Positions 63,947 through 64,000 of a stretch of 64,000 nucleotides of DNA are shown here, piece by piece. The DNA is from a virus: the IMG/VR virus record IMGVR_UViG_3300042304_001125, positions 1 to 64,000 of that record. One strand, 5' to 3'. The position numbers were made by a program, and so were the translations under genes. Numbering within the stretch: the first letter of the stretch is position 1; each line of letters begins with the position of its first letter. The notes beneath the pieces are model-generated. The model was not told the origin of the DNA, did no database searches, and saw nothing but the letters and a program-made list of their open reading frames with translations.

Positions 63947-64000
63947 CTGAAATCTGTTTGATTAACTGATAGGTATCGATTGCATCATCGTACATCTCTT
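63927..64000 (-). CDS. Partial gene at the right edge (C-terminus only)
   Basis: The last 23 residues are visible, EMYDDAIDTYQLIKQISDARDLI, ending at a stop at 63927. The start lies outside the window. Function unknown. Confidence 0.55.
   Translation of the reverse strand, partial: EMYDDAIDTYQLIKQISDARDLI

Overview
The window is a 64 kb piece of a T4-like (myovirus-type) phage genome. The T4 core set is recognisable by sequence motifs: large terminase gp17, portal gp20, prohead protease gp21, scaffold gp22, major capsid gp23, neck gp13 and gp14, sheath stabiliser gp15, baseplate gp5, gp6 and gp25, late sigma factor gp55 and primase gp61. The host is most likely a member of the Bacteroidota. 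About twenty early genes are preceded by TTG-N20-TAT(C/A)TT(T/A)AG, which matches the Bacteroidota -33/-7 promoter (TTG and TAnnTTTG). Shine-Dalgarno sites are not evident, and a histone H1-like (Hc1) protein of Bacteroidota type is present. Almost every gene is on the minus strand, so transcription runs from right to left; the one clear plus-strand gene is at 55279-55557.

Layout from right to left (transcription order): 64000-55786 is an early region of many small, mostly unrecognised genes. Most have their own promoter, and several promoters overlap the terminator of the gene before. It includes a DUF932-like gene, a GIY-YIG gene and an unusual non-coding or repeat-rich block at 60371-61393. 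The segment 55557-53400 holds a divergent promoter pair, small membrane proteins and a T5orf172-type GIY-YIG protein. The segment 53218-51319 is the regulatory operon (HD hydrolase, small membrane protein, gp55). The segment 51294-37188 is the baseplate and tail region (gp5-like spike, gp25, gp6, a 1575-residue wedge protein, structural paralogues). The segment 37183-34435 holds a GIY-YIG protein, a kinase-like protein, primase and a PD-(D/E)XK exonuclease. The segment 34390-23979 encodes enzymes and small proteins, many with a short N-terminal tag. The segment 23975-13506 holds a spanin-like pair and the head genes. The segment 13417-1 holds phoH, fibres, the neck genes and three large fibre genes, two of them collagen-like.

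The most unusual theme is a set of proteins beginning with a short amphipathic tag ending in (L/I)-x-E (for example MKLIQALLTE-S). This resembles the T4 capsid-targeting peptide that is cut by gp21. The tagged proteins include a HAD phosphatase, a kinase-like protein and several Cys-rich or charged proteins. A 951-residue neighbour combines a nucleotidyltransferase, an NMN-adenylyltransferase-like domain and two HExxH-like zinc-peptidase motifs, with LxE-G motifs at the domain boundaries. I infer a packaged enzyme cargo that is processed inside the prohead and injected with the DNA. Tail sheath, tail tube and small terminase genes were not found and are probably elsewhere in the genome.

No gap between genes exceeds 300 bases. 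The three largest (60371-60575, 61154-61393 and 55558-55785) are described in the features or findings.
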